The notes under the pieces are model-generated. The model ran no database searches. It was not told the origin of the DNA and was given only the letters and a program-made list of their open reading frames with translations. The position numbers and the translations under genes are program-made. Below, in pieces: positions 30,736 to 42,010 of a DNA stretch of 64,000 bases. Source of the DNA: Apoderus coryli (Eukaryota > Arthropoda > Insecta > Coleoptera > Attelabidae); NCBI GenBank assembly GCA_911728435.2, contig OU452202.1, positions 5,001,135-5,065,134 of the forward strand. The letters are read 5' to 3'. How positions within the stretch are numbered: the stretch's first letter is position 1; every line of letters begins with the position of its first letter.

Positions 30736-32660
30736 CATCAGCATTCATTCGCTAACGAGTTTGAATTACTCCAACTCAGGGGTTTCTGTTGTGAACGCTA
30801 AGATGGCTAAACAGACCGATCCTCGAGCCACACATCTTGTCACAAAACTGACACACCCAATCAATAACATTTACCGGATTTTGTAGGTGCACTTCCCCAT
30901 CTCCTTTATATGCTGTCTCTTCACATCTTCATGTCGTCGACGCTGCCTCTCAAAACCTTGATGGCCCCCATAAATGGTACGCCTCCATCTCGTTGGTCGT
31001 TCGCGATCAGCTCTCAGTTCTTCTTCACGTCTAACCTACACTTCTTCATGTTGGTCTTAAGAACATCCTTGTACCTCTTTTGCTGCCCGCCCTGATATCG
31101 TGAGCCGCCCTTAAGCTGGACTCTCTTTGGAAGGCGTTCCTTTTGCCTGTGGATTACGTGGCCAGTCCATCGCAGCTCGTGCCTGACAATCATTGGCTCA
31201 ATGCTAGTTGTTTCAGCTTGCTCCAGAATGCTGATGTTTGTTCGTCGGTTCTGCTATTTAATTCCAACAATTCTTCATTGATGCTACTTTCCTAGGGTTT
31301 CTAAATGCCTCCGATAAGTGGTCCAAGACTTACAGCTATACCTAAGGGTAGGAACTACAATAGCATTATACACTCACAATTTGATTCGAACGTCGATGTT
31401 ATGATTATCGAAGACTCTCGTCCTCAGACGGCCAAAAGATGCACTTGCCCATTTTATACGATGCTGAATCTCATCATCCATATTTGCGATCGCCGCGAGA
31501 ATTCTGCCGAGGTAAGAGAAACTCTCGATGTTCTCAAGTCTGTCTCCTTTAACTCGAATCTGTGTTTTCTTTATATTCATTTCAAGCCCAATACTCGTGT
31601 ATGCATTTAGTATATATTGAAGATCCTCTTCTTTATCAGCTAGGACAACATTGTCATCCGCGTATTGAAGCTCAATGACTAATGTGGAGATAGGTCCCAG
31701 CTTGCAGTATACGAAGGTTGAAAAGTCCACCGCCATCAAATCTGTAGACGATCTCTATTCCCCCCGGCAGTTCATCCTTGACAAGTTGAATGACCGTTCC
31801 CACTAACATCGAAGACAAGGTCCGTGCAATGACACAACCCTGCCTTACGCAAGTTTATTGGAAAGGGTTCTCCCGGTCCGTTGCTGTTGAGAACTGCTGC
31901 CTTCATATTATCGTGAAGTAATCGAACTATCCGGATGAATTTCTGGGGACATCCGTTGAGCTTTATTATCCTCCCCAGAGCCTCACTGTTAACGGAGTCG
32001 AACGCCTTGACAACGTCTATAAAATCCATGGATAGAGGACGATTTAGCGTGACTTTTTGTGAATGTGCCTGGCCCTATCATGTCGGTCGAAAACCACATT
32101 GTGATTCCGGCAAGCACCCTTCGGAGGGTGGGAGAAGACGATTGGACAAAATTCTTGCAAGAACCTTTCTTACGATAGAGAGAGGAGAGATACCACGATA
32201 GTTTCCGCATATGGACCTATATAGTGACAACTGAGGCATCTTGCATTTCATCAAGCACGGTTTCGGTGTTCCGTATTTTGGTTACAAGAACCTGTTCCAA
32301 TATCACTGGTACTCCTTCTTTAAAAAGCTCAAAAGATATGCCATCAGAGAGAGATGCTTTGTTATTTTTAAGTTGTCGAATAGCTTTGTCAACTTCTAGC
32401 AGGCAAGGTACATCTCCCAGGTGTTGTTGGGTTGGTCTATGTGACAACCGCTCGAGTGTTGTTATCGAAATTCGTGTCTCTATTTAGCAGTTCCTGAAAA
32501 TGTTCCTTCCACCGGGAACCAATTGCAATCCCTTAGACGATTAGAGCCATCCCTAGTTTTCAGTGGGTTAAGACTCTGTGCAGTGTTGCCGTAAATGGCC
32601 TTAGTGGCAATGAAGAAAGCTCTGGTTTTATTGCTGCCGGCTGGTTGTTCCATTTAGATC
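30736..32660 (-). pseudogene. RTE/I-like non-LTR retrotransposon with C-terminal zinc finger, decayed
   Basis: On the minus strand from 32640 to 30740 the fragment gives TRAFFIATKAIYGNTAQSL, RWKEHFQELLN, VDKAIRQLKNNKAS, DGISFELFKEG, GISLLSIVRKVLARILSNRL and KAFDSVNSEALGRIIKLNGC. Further on come LQYADDNVVLADKEEDLQYI, SYLGRILAAIANMDDEIQHR and ASFGRLRTRVFDNHN. This covers the connector, polymerase with YADD, and thumb. The 3' end matches the C2H2-finger tail of the copy at 61.1-61.2 kb. Frames are broken repeatedly. It is the minus-strand sister of 59881-61208. Confidence 0.85.
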
Positions 32661-32918
32661 GTGAACGGTTCTCCCTGTATAATTTTCAACTTTTTAGTTA
32701 GTTCGTAACATTAATAACTTTCCTCCTTTTCCTGCTTGTCCTTGTTCTCCTACATAGAAAAGAACGAATACATGCGCATTAATTTTGGGGCTATGTGCGC
32801 ATTATTTGAAATTCAGTACCATTTTTAATAGTTATAGTGGAAGCGTGGGTTGGGATGGTTGGGATGTAAAATTTTCAAAAAACCGCTAATTAATTAGATA
32901 AACAAGGTGTTACAATAT
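32661..32918. other. Non-coding stretch
   Basis: Nothing recognised; AT-rich. Confidence 0.35.
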
Positions 32919-33056
32919 ATGGTGTGTGATATCTATGAAGACACAAGAAGATTGATCATTGGAAAACGACGTGGAGGGCCCTACGGAATCTGCAAACGTT
33001 ATAAGTGTGAGTGCTTTTCAGCATCTTTAATAATTTTTCCATCTTTCCTTATTTAA
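32919..33056 (+). CDS. Small cysteine-rich ORF with a CSab/defensin-like gamma core
   Basis: A 45-codon frame starts MVCDIYEDTRRLIIGKRR and continues GGPYGICKRYKCECF. The segment G-I-C-K-R-Y-K-C-E-C has the G-x-C-x4-C-x-C spacing of the last two strands of cysteine-stabilised alpha/beta peptides such as insect defensins, and a GKRRGG run precedes it as in many defensins. The first part of such peptides (a C-x3-C helix and signal sequence) is not clearly present: only one upstream Cys is seen, four residues before a Glu. It could be the 3' exon of a peptide gene, a pseudogene, or chance. GTGAGT at 33006 is a possible splice donor. Confidence 0.25.
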   Translation: MVCDIYEDTRRLIIGKRRGGPYGICKRYKCECFSASLIIFPSFLI

Positions 33057-33867
33057 TATATCTAATTCAATAAAAATATCAACCAAAAATACAGTCCACT
33101 TAACAGACGATCCTCGTCCCAACAGATCGATTTAGCCAAAACCAAAAATTTTTGCGTTGAATACTATGAATAAGAGCCTTTTGGCGTTGAATCAATTTGT
33201 TTTTTGATTTGACGTACCTACCAGGCCTTTCAACTATACTGAAGGTATAACAATAATAAAGAGTTAGACTGGATGAACTGAATATTATAACACAACTGAC
33301 GCATCTCCTTCAATCGATTATCTGAAAGTTGATATGAATATAGTGATACAGCAAAAATTCAGACCTACTAACGTCATCAGTGTACACATTTTTCAGTCCA
33401 TCCTCGTATTTAGCACCAGTATTTTGACACATATGGTTTTAATAATTTATAGATAACAAATTTCCTCGGCTACTTTAAAAACTAATCTTAGGTAGTTTAA
33501 AGTGTATTTCAAGAACACATAAGCCATATGTGTTCACAATATTCACATGCAATATGAAAACGAAAAAGTAATTTAGAAAGTCCATAATATTAAGTAGATT
33601 TTTTGTAAGGGTATTTTACACTATAGATGAGTAGTAGATATTAAGTTAGAAAAAAAATATGGTAAAGGGCTTGTAAAAGCTATTAATGAACATATCTACC
33701 TACTTCCATGGACCGTGGCGGAATAGATGTGATATCTGAAATTTGCTCTTTTTTTTATTTGTCTTGAAAGTAATTGTGTATTCAATTCTTCTGAAGTATT
33801 ATTGGATGTAGTTCTATCTAGTTATTCTAACCTTTATGTTATACGCTCTCGCCATTGTCTCTTACCA
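33057..33867. other. AT-rich non-coding stretch
   Basis: No coding family or structured repeat recognised before the foldback element. Confidence 0.4.
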
Positions 33868-34645
33868 CACTGAAAAAAATATTTGTTTGGATCAAAAAAA
33901 AATGGAGCTGAACCAAACACATATTCCTTCGGTATTCGACAAACAACCCATGTATATGGTTTATTTGAAATACCCAAGTAGTATTTATTTGATTTAAATA
34001 AATATTTATTTGACTTAGTACTTATACTTACTTGTTAACAAGGCCCGAAAATGTAAGGATTGAACTAACTAGAGTTATTTAGAAGAAAGATTCCATGTAC
34101 TTGGGCCAAAGGTGCTGCTACTTGGAATAAATAAATATTTGTTTATTCTAAATAAACATTTTTTTATATTAAATATATGATTTGTTCTATCCAAACAAAT
34201 AATTTGTTCCGGAAAATCTGATATTTTGCTTCCAATAAATACTTTGTTGGTTACAAATAAATATTTGTTTCTTCAAACATGTTTTTTCTAGAAATTAATT
34301 TACAAATATTTTTGTTAATAAAACTAGGAAATGTTTAGATGAATTGTTCAAAAAATACCTACACACGTAATAATTTGGGGATTGTTTCATTTTGAACACT
34401 CTGTAGATCTGATTTAAGATTTTTTTATGGACTTTTATAAAGAATGAACCTATTACCCAAACAATTTTGACTCCAACTAAAAAATGTGTTCTTTAAAAAT
34501 AATAATAATTAGTATTAAAGACTGTTAAATAAAATCTCAATTTCAAGATCATTTACACATTATCCACGTGATCTACTACCCTTATTTTATCAATTCACTA
34601 TATACGATAATATAAAAAAAAGGATCTCATTATAATATTAGGTTT

Positions 34646-35264
34646 TTTTTTTTTTTGAGAATGTTTGGCTTCAGACATAGTCTATTAGCCACAGATTATT
34701 GAGGAGGGTGAGGCGGTTATTAAATGTTAATTTTACTATCCTTCAAGAACGTGATGATAATAGATATCATAAGTTGTTTTTTAAAAGTAACCGAACAATA
34801 TCTGTAGGTAAATCAAAACCTGCATCTACAATTTGTTTAATGAAGCTTTGTATGGCGTCCTTATTATGTAAGCAAGCAAAAAATATATGATTGAGATCAC
34901 CTAAGTTCCCACAATCACAACAAGGGCTATCTCTAATTCCTATTTTATTTAAATGTGCTGGAAAACAGCCATGGTTAAGTCTAATTCGTGTAATTGTTGA
35001 CGAGTAAAACCGACTGACGTTGAAATCAAAAATATGTGGTATATCTTTTTTGCATGGCAAATGAGGATGGATTTTAAAATAATGATTATTGGAAGACTTC
35101 GAGTGATCGCTCCATAATTCTTCCCATATTTTATAAATATTTTTTTTCATTATATTTATTATATCACTGAACACAAAGGCTTGCGATATATTGTGGAGAG
35201 TACATGCAGATTTTGCAGCTCTATCCACAATCTCATTACCAAGAACTCCAACATGACCCTTTGA
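34646..35264 (-). pseudogene. I-clade non-LTR fragment: RNase H end and C-terminal zinc motif, with poly(A) and TSD
   Basis: On the minus strand GHVGVLGNEIVDRAAKSA is the end of an RNase H domain (HxGxxGNExAD), a domain found in the I group of LINEs. It is followed by ITRIRLNHGCFPAHLNKIGI and the CCDCGNLGDLNHIFFAC zinc motif, stopping at 34767-34769. A T run of about 16 at 34642-34656 is its poly(A) tail. AATATTAGGTTT occurs at 34634-34645 and 35265-35276, a 12-bp TSD. The 5' end is truncated just upstream of the RNase H motif, as usual for incomplete target-primed reverse transcription. Confidence 0.85.
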
Positions 35265-35812
35265 AATATTAGGTTTAGGTATCTATACATATACTTACAT
35301 GAAATTAACAATCATGCATTAGTACTCAAGCATTTTAAGATTGTTTTTATTTTAATTATAATTAACTTATAACATTTAGGCACTTACATACGAAAAGCGG
35401 TCATATAAGTGCCCTAAGTTCCATACCACTATAATAACGATTCAACGGACATTATTTTTTTTATTTATTATATAGTATTTAGGTATAAGTCATAACTAAC
35501 ACAATAAAAAACACTTTCTACATTGGACTAATACTAAACTAAAACGCGTGCGCTATGGACTTGTATCCCCAACAGCCATGCGCGTCAGCTCATTTTATTA
35601 TTATTTATTTGATTCAAATAACGGTGGACTTGATTCAAATAACCAGGATTTAACTTTAATCTGTTATTTAAATTAAATAAATATTTATTTCTGCCAAAGC
35701 ACCCCAGTCCAAATAAATATTTCTTAAAAATCAAATAACTATTTATTCCGGACAAACACTGTTTATTTCAGTCAAATAAATTTTGTTTGAGTTAAACACA
35801 TAAAAGCCAAAT

Positions 35813-35940
35813 AATTATTTATTAGGTTTTAAGGAAATAGTCCATATTACTGTGGACGTCCAATAGTTAGGAAATAAAATGCTGTCGCATCCACTAAATT
35901 GTGGATGCGACAGCATTTTATTTCCTAATTATTTATTAGG
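35813..35940. repeat. Hairpin insertion flanked by 14-bp direct repeats
   Basis: AATTATTTATTAGG is found at 35813-35826 and 35927-35940. Between them, 35868-35894 and 35901-35927 are a perfect 27-bp inverted repeat with a 6-base loop (TAAATT). The sister element at 52.67 kb has a single uninterrupted version of this site, so the 114-base difference is a clean insertion or a template-switch product. Confidence 0.85.
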
Positions 35941-35967
35941 GTTCATTTTTAGATTTTTTTTTAGTGC

Positions 35968-37035
35968 AGAGGACGAACATCATCCTTTTTGACTGTCTAG
36001 TTTGTATGCAAGTGGTGACCAGACATCCTCTGGACTGAGTTGGGGTGGTTCTTACAGAGAGTCAGTTGATTATGATTTGATCAATGAGTAGTTATGTTGT
36101 ATACCATTTGACTCGCTTTTCTTCGGTTTATCTTTATATGAGATTGTAGATGTTTTCTACGCGGTAATGTACATAGCTATTGTCCTGTTTATACGTCTTA
36201 AAAGATTTGCTAGCCGAAATGTTACACGCTGATTTAGTCCCACACTGAGATCCTATATTTTTGAAAAAAGAGAATTCGTATATTATACAACCTAACTCGA
36301 TCTCTCGAGCTTTATTCCGAATTCGTCAGATTGAGAACAAGCAAGAAAACGTTATTCACCTAACGAACATAGAAGAATCATATTTTGCTGTAGGAGAAAA
36401 AAAAAACAGATAAAATAGTATTACTAATAACAAAATAAGCATCCGATTTTTAATTTTTGCTCTAAGCTACCCCCTGTATACATTTTCAACATGATCTTCC
36501 TGATAATTATTATGAAGGTATTTGACAACCTGTATCGCGGTTATTATCGATTTTGGAACCACGGTAAGTTTACCTAAACCATTGGGGACGTCTAATCATG
36601 AAAAAAACTTATATTGTAATTTTTCGAAAAGTCCTTATTTACAAAGATAGTGGGTGTTAAAGATGCCTGAGGACGATTTTGTTGAGATATTTTCGAAACG
36701 AGTAAAGATGAATTAATCAAATGTAGCATATTTATTCACCTAGTTAAATGTCGTAAACTGACATGAAATTGAAAAAGGATTACCATCGGTGGGTAAACAG
36801 GGGGAGACCCTTCCTTAATTATAACCTAACTTTTTTTTGTTGTGTCTTTTGTTCCATTTGTGTCAAAAATATGATAAAATCAAGTTTTCTACATAAAAAG
36901 GCATACTTGTTTTTTCTCGAAAAACTTAAAGGTTTTCAATATCAAAATAAACTCAACAAAATTAAATAAATTTAATACAATTAATATTTAACAAAAATAA
37001 GTAATGTTAACAAAATCAATAACTATAATATAATT
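35968..37035. other. Non-coding stretch
   Basis: No coding family recognised. The block 36440-36700 has scattered short motifs like ACCCCCTGT that recall mariner-MITE ends but no matching partner. Confidence 0.35.
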
Positions 37036-37039
37036 ATTT

Positions 37040-37985
37040 TTCAAAATGTCCACCATTTGCTGCTATACACTTATTCACTCTAGAGCTAAGAGAGTACACA
37101 GTGCACCTTAGTTTTTATTCTGTTGTTGTTGCTCGACAGTTTCAATTGGCACTGTATAAACTTTGTCTTTCACTTGACCCCAGAGAGTAAAATCAAAAGG
37201 ATTTAAGTCAGGAGACCTAGTCGGCCAATTTTTAGGATCATTTCCGCGCCCTATCCACCGTCCGTCAAAATTTTCGTTTAACCACTGACCACACCATCTA
37301 CTATCATGCATAAACCATAAAGAAGTTCGACGAGCCAAGGGAATATCTTCGAGGAATTGGGAGAGAATTTGCTACTGAATATTAAAATATACATTTCGCC
37401 AGTTAGATTTCCTGGGAAAATGTGATAACCCAGAAGTTGATTGCCCAAACATTTACTTTGAAAGAATGAAAATGAGTTACTTTTCTTGGATGAGGATTTT
37501 CATCAGCCCACACATGCTCATTATGCATGTTGAAAACCCCACTTCTGGTAAATGTGGCTTCGTCTGTGAATATAATATTAGAAAAAAACAATGGGTTTAG
37601 TTCTCTCATATCCAAAAGCCACTAACAAAACACTAGACGCTGCGCTTGCTAAAAGATCTTGGGCTTGGCGGTAGTGTTAAGGGTACAGTTGTTCTTTCGG
37701 AATCCGCCATACAACTGAATTCGAAATTTGAGTTTGTTGCGCAAGTCGTCTGGTGCTAATGTTAGGATTTTCTTCAAACTGATGTAAAATGTCTTCCTCA
37801 TTTCGTACGTTTCTAACGGTTCTATTTCTTCGTCCATCAGATTTATTAAATCGTACTGTTCCAGTTTCTCGTAAACGCCGTTAGTTGAAAGAAACTTTTT
37901 GTAATTGAGCAATGTCTTGTAGGAAACTTCTCTCCGTACCTTATTGCTACCGCATGAGCACTACCGGTTACATTCACCGAGTGTT
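37040..37985 (-). pseudogene. mariner-like transposase, nearly full length but frameshifted
   Basis: From 37985 to 37040 on the minus strand: VAIRYGEKFPTRHCSI (N-terminal domain), RNVRNEEDILHQFEENPN and STRRLAQQTQISNSVVWRI (HTH), then FTDEATFTRSGVFNMHNEHV (first Asp), WADENPH, LWFMHDS (second Asp), RWIGRG, WPTRSPDLNPFDF (third Asp) and VNKCIAANGGHFE. The order and spacing are those of insect mariner-like (DDE_3) transposases of about 350 residues. At least four frame breaks make it inactive. It differs in sequence from the 3-kb and 22-kb copies, so it is a second mariner family. Confidence 0.85.
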
Positions 37986-37989
37986 AACA

Positions 37990-38454
37990 ACATGTCAACA
38001 TATTCAATATATTCTATTGATACATGAATATCTGATCGGGTATTATGTGTTTGATGAGTTTAAAAATATTCATGTGTTTAGTCAATGGAATCTTCCTTTC
38101 TCCTATAGTCACCTCGATGCTTACTTACATACGCTATGTGCTGATAAAACAGCTTTGTTGATATGCCGATTTCTCTGACATTGCTGTATAGTCCTCGATG
38201 TTGTTAACATTTTTGCATACCGATAATCAGGAAGATTCCTTTTGTCTCACGAAAACTAAACATACTTTTCCAGCCGATGCCACCCATTGTTCTGTGGGCT
38301 TTACTGCTGCTTCCAGGATATATCCGTATATCCAAGGTTTGTCTATACAAAGACACAAAAACCTCGCTGTAATCTTCTCGAACACTTGTGGTGGTCCGAA
38401 TACGTTTATAAAATTTCTCTTGTTTTATAGAAATTCTACGTGGAGTTTATCATT
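37990..38454. other. Unassigned stretch with a GC-richer block
   Basis: At about 38230-38420 both strands stay open for 60 or more codons (minus: PWIYGYILEAAVKPTEQWVA). GC content is higher than the flanks, but I do not recognise a family. It may be a relic of an exon or retroelement. Confidence 0.3.
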
Positions 38455-38530
38455 TAATGATAAATCAAACTTCGTCTTCGCCACCAATAAATCTCTTTAT
38501 TTTGTTAAAAATTGTGTCAATAAACTAATA

Positions 38531-38577
38531 AACCGTACATGTTTCGAGACATAATAATATTCTCATCTTCAGTGGTT
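38531..38577 (-). ncRNA. Hammerhead-ribozyme-like motif (copy 8)
   Basis: The core CTGAAGA, extra T, GAG/CTC helix, GAAAC, AT, GTA is intact. Stem I has AACCA against CGGTT, with a mismatch at the position next to the core. Confidence 0.5.
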
Positions 38578-39133
38578 AACATTAGGGGGGAAAATGTTTT
38601 GAATACAGAAGTTATTTAGTTTTTAATACAGGATTTGTTGATTCTGGAAATAACGCTTTTATAAGTATAAACCTTATATTGAAAGTCGGTCAACTCACCA
38701 TTTGTAGAAAAATTTATAGCATTAATTTTATATTTCATATCGAGTTATAACATTATAATCTTTATGTTAATTATAACTTAAATGTAATAATAAATTTACG
38801 TTCATTATAACATTCAAATATTTTGAATCTTATTTAAAATTTTAAATAAGATGATTAAATCAAAAACTAAACCCAAAAATAAAACCAAAATATTTGAATG
38901 TTATAATGAACGTAAATTTATTATTACATTTAATTAATAATTAACATAAAGATTATAATGTTATAAGTCGATATGAAATATAAAATTAATGGTAAACATT
39001 TTTCTACAAATGGTGAGTTGACCGACTTTCAATATAAGATTTATACTTATAAGAGTGTTATTTCCAGAATCAACAAATCCTGTATTAACAACTAAATAAC
39101 TTCTGTATTCAAAAATTTTTCCCCCCTAATGTT

Positions 39134-39177
39134 AACCACTGAAGATGAGAATATCATGTCTCGAAACATGTATGGTT
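39134..39177 (+). ncRNA. Hammerhead-ribozyme-like motif (copy 9, complete core)
   Basis: AACCA (39134-39138) pairs with TGGTT (39173-39177). The core CTGAAGA, extra T, GAG/CTC helix II, GAAAC, AT, GTA is intact. Along with copy 4 it is the clearest example. Confidence 0.6.
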
Positions 39178-39369
39178 TATTAGTTTATTGACACAATTTT
39201 TAACAAAATAAAGAGATTTATTTGTGGAGAAGACGAAGTTTGATTTATCATTATTTTTCTTGTTCTTGGCGAGCGTTCGAATGGCCAGGAGGATCTCCCG
39301 ATCTATGTTATTGAAAGGAAAAGGTATATCGCACAAAGCCTGTTTGTATCGAAAAACTGAAACAACATA

Positions 39370-39500
39370 TCAGGTATCAGACAAGAGGTAGCAGATATTG
39401 ATCCTCAATTTGTTCGTAATTCAATAGAATCATTTTATCGCCGTACAGAACATTGTCAAAAATGTTAATGGTAATCATTTTGAACATTCGCTGATAGAAA
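39370..39500 (+). pseudogene. mariner-like transposase C-terminus
   Basis: The frame reads VADIDPQFVRNSIESFYRRTEHCQK, equivalent to the end of insect mariner-like transposases (xVxDExxxxxxxSFxxRxxxC). The adjacent NGNHFEH, in another frame, is the terminal GGHFEHLL block. There is no upstream catalytic part. Confidence 0.6.
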
Positions 39501-39583
39501 ATACAATCTAGCCTTAACTACTTCCATATTAAACCATGGACTTTGCTATTGAAAAAATTAGTTTTTCAAAATCATATGATATG

Positions 39584-39945
39584 TACAGGGTGTCCCAAGG
39601 TATAATAATCGAAATAATTTTCAAATATTTAAGCTCTAAATATTTGCTTTTTTTAGCATCAACTGTGTAAAATTCTTAGCTTAGACAGAGTTAACTCTTA
39701 CTTTAATTTAAACATATTTTACTTAAAGCAATCTAATAAACCCAATTTACAACTTCTTGATAAGTTACAGGATAACAGAGACACGAGGGAGGTCCCAAAA
39801 GTCAAAGCTTTTAAAAACTTCTGAAAAAGTAAAAGTGTTATCTTAATATTCTGATTGTGGTATCTTAAGTTTGATAACTGTTTCCTTCTATATTTACTAA
39901 TAACTGAGATAACCCGCAAAACCATCGAATTTGGGACACCCTGTA
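39584..39945. mobile_element. MITE of about 362 bp with mariner-like ends
   Basis: Ends are TACAGGGTGTCCCAAGG and TTTGGGACACCCTGTA, about 14-bp perfect inverted repeats with a TA target site. The interior is non-coding. The CAGGGTGTCC core is the same as the sub-motif inside the long-TIR mariner-like elements at 9-11 kb and 48-49 kb, so they may share a transposase. Confidence 0.8.
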
Positions 39946-41209
39946 CAATGTACAATTTTCCGGTCTTTCAATTTCCGACGTCACAAATATAACGTTCCAT
40001 TTGAAAAACTGAACTTCATCTCAAAAAGAACTTAAGGGTCTCCGTCAAGGTCACACGGTAATATCTAATTGGAAAAGAGTTTGAAAATTTTTCCTGTAAT
40101 AATTTTTGGTCTGAGTCTTGGTTTACATGGTATTTTCTCATGCCCGAACTTTTTGAACATAATGTATGATAAAATGCATTAATAATGTTAAATTGTTATT
40201 ATTAGTGATTAAAATTTTAGCTGATAATATCAGCAACCATCTGTACAATTACCTACTTTATGGTGAGTTTACCATGTACTTATAATAACAAAATTAATTT
40301 TATTCATTCTGATTTGGTTTCTGAGTAATCTGCAAATACAATTATAGCTGCCTTTGGCGCACTAATTATCATAATCTGCTTAATCACATCAATTTAGTGT
40401 ATTTCTAGTTGTTAATTAACGGGCTTAGGTAATAGAGTTTAATATTCGATGACTCATCGGGAAACGCAATTATGTAGTTTTGTAGGGATAATCAATACCA
40501 CTGAGATTTATATAACCAACTTAATAAAGATTTTTTTAAATATTTTTCAATTTATTAAGTAAATGGAATTGTTAATGCGAACATTAGGAACCCCAACACT
40601 GAAGGTTTTGTATTGATGAATGTACTACGTGAATTGTAGTTATTAGAGCAGTCAGAACAACAAACTACAAACTTGCGATGTTGATGCCATTAAAACAGCA
40701 ATCTAAAAAACTTTTCCCATCGTTTTTGTTAAAACCAGTAAATGTATATACATAAGGAATTCAGTCAAACGTTTAATTAGTGTGTACATTGCTTCAGCTT
40801 GGTTGCCTTGAAATTATTTTAATTTTGCTGGAAAAATGGTTTATTTCATTGCAAAACCAGCCCAAAAGTATGCAGATTCTGGATCTGTAATACAAAGTGC
40901 CAGCCGGAGCGAAACATCAACAATGAGACCGGCTCTTTTGCAACATGTTGCACTGTATCATCATCATCATCATCATTATACTCAAAGTATCAGCGCATTA
41001 GCACAATTTTGACCTGTACAAAACTTAATTAGTACAAGAACTAAATTAGGTGGATCTTGTTAGAAGTCTGCAGTTTTGTGAAGAAATGGACCAGCGTTTT
41101 ATTAAAGATCTGGATATATTCTTTAACAATTGCTTTAACAATGAGTCTACATTTTATTTGACTGTTGGTTTGAATAGGCATAATAACCATTCTGTCATGA
41201 CAGTAACCC
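39946..41209. other. AT-rich non-coding stretch
   Basis: No coding family recognised. A (CAT)n microsatellite lies at about 40958-40975. Confidence 0.4.
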
Positions 41210-41480
41210 TCATTTTTTTTTCATCCTTCTGGTTTTCCACTCGCACACCTTGCTACGCTCTAATTATAGCCCCCGACTTGTACGAATGGCCCCTAAAACG
41301 GACACCCCTTAGATGGGCCACCGTCAGGTCTGTTTTTAATAAACCCTCCAAACGGTCACCCCTCCAACTTGTAACCGCGCTCCACAGAGCTGCACTTCGA
41401 CGGTCGTCAGTGTATGATCCCGAGATCCCATCTAATCTACCCTCATTTACTCCGTGAGGCCTGTACGCAGGGCCTCTTTT
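41210..41480. other. GC-rich block of unknown origin
   Basis: This block is clearly richer in G and C than its surroundings and has an open frame to 41457 without family features (WPLKRTPLRWATVRS, RSPLQLVTALHRA). It ends with GGCCTGTACGCAGGGCCTC, a self-pairing hairpin. It could be the edge of a retroelement or a remnant of a gene. Confidence 0.3.
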
Positions 41481-41553
41481 TAATCCTGAAAATGTTATGG
41501 GTGAGGTGTATCTAAATATGTTTCAAGATGTAACTGATCATTTTCATTTCCAG

Positions 41554-42010
41554 CAGTGCCGATTTAACCATTAGGTGGACTAGGCGGCCGCCTAGGGCCC
41601 GGAGGCAAAACAGGGCCCGGAAAGTGCACGAAATCAATAGCAAAAAAAAAAACAACAAAAAAAAAATAATCGACCACCGTGGAAGGTAAATGTAAGTTAT
41701 ATCTCGCATCAGATCTGGAAAGCCATTTAACTTTTTTATTAAGGATATAAAAACTGCTCGCTATTTTTCTATTATTGTTGATTCTACCCCTGATATTAGT
41801 AATTCTGATCAACTATGTTTTATTTTAAGATACATTAAAGACTATAAAAATATTGAAAGATTTTTGGGATTTATTAAAATAATAAACACACTGCTGAATA
41901 TTTAGAAGACGTTGTTTTGGAAAAAGTCAATAAAATAGGTTTGGAAATAAAAAACTGCCGAGGTAATGCAAGGTAATGCAACTAGTAGTAGGCTTTTACG
42001 ATATTAAATG
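41554..42010 (+). pseudogene. hAT-family transposase fragment with terminal repeat
   Basis: The left end CAGTGCCGATTTAACC and the following CGGCCGCCTAGGGCCC match the kind of hAT terminal repeat common in insects. Coding sequence begins near 41725: ARYFSIIVDSTPDISNSDQL, a block like the hAT/ZMYM1 catalytic start with the IVDSTPD aspartate, then ERFLGFI, and after a one-base frameshift HTAEYLEDVVLEKVNKIG and IKNCRGNA. The typical DNA-binding BED finger is absent, as is the right end, so it is a truncated, broken copy. Confidence 0.75.

Larger units (their letters stand above)
33868..35967. mobile_element. Foldback DNA element, copy 1, carrying two later insertions (family E)
   Basis: Ends read CACTGAAAAAAAT... 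and ...ATTTTTTTTTAGTG, an imperfect terminal inverted repeat. The body is rich in AAATAAATATTT-like palindromic units on both sides. From 33958 to 35940 it matches the copy at 51206-52690 closely, apart from an I-clade insertion (34646-35264), a hairpin insertion (35827-35926) and a central gap. No transposase is encoded, so it is non-autonomous. Confidence 0.8.
38455..39253. repeat. Large inverted dimer of the hammerhead-bearing repeat (family B)
   Basis: Arms 38455-38824 (minus orientation) and 38886-39253 (plus) are reverse complements at high identity. The spacer contains its own palindrome (ATCTTATTTAAAATTTTAAATAAGAT-type, 38828-38853). Outer ends begin TAATGATAAATCA, like the single copy at 17352. 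Each arm has one hammerhead-like motif, about 75 bp from its outer end. Confidence 0.9.

Noticed and set aside
40950..40980. Regulatory or CRISPR-like repeat
   Set aside because: Simple (CAT)n microsatellite.
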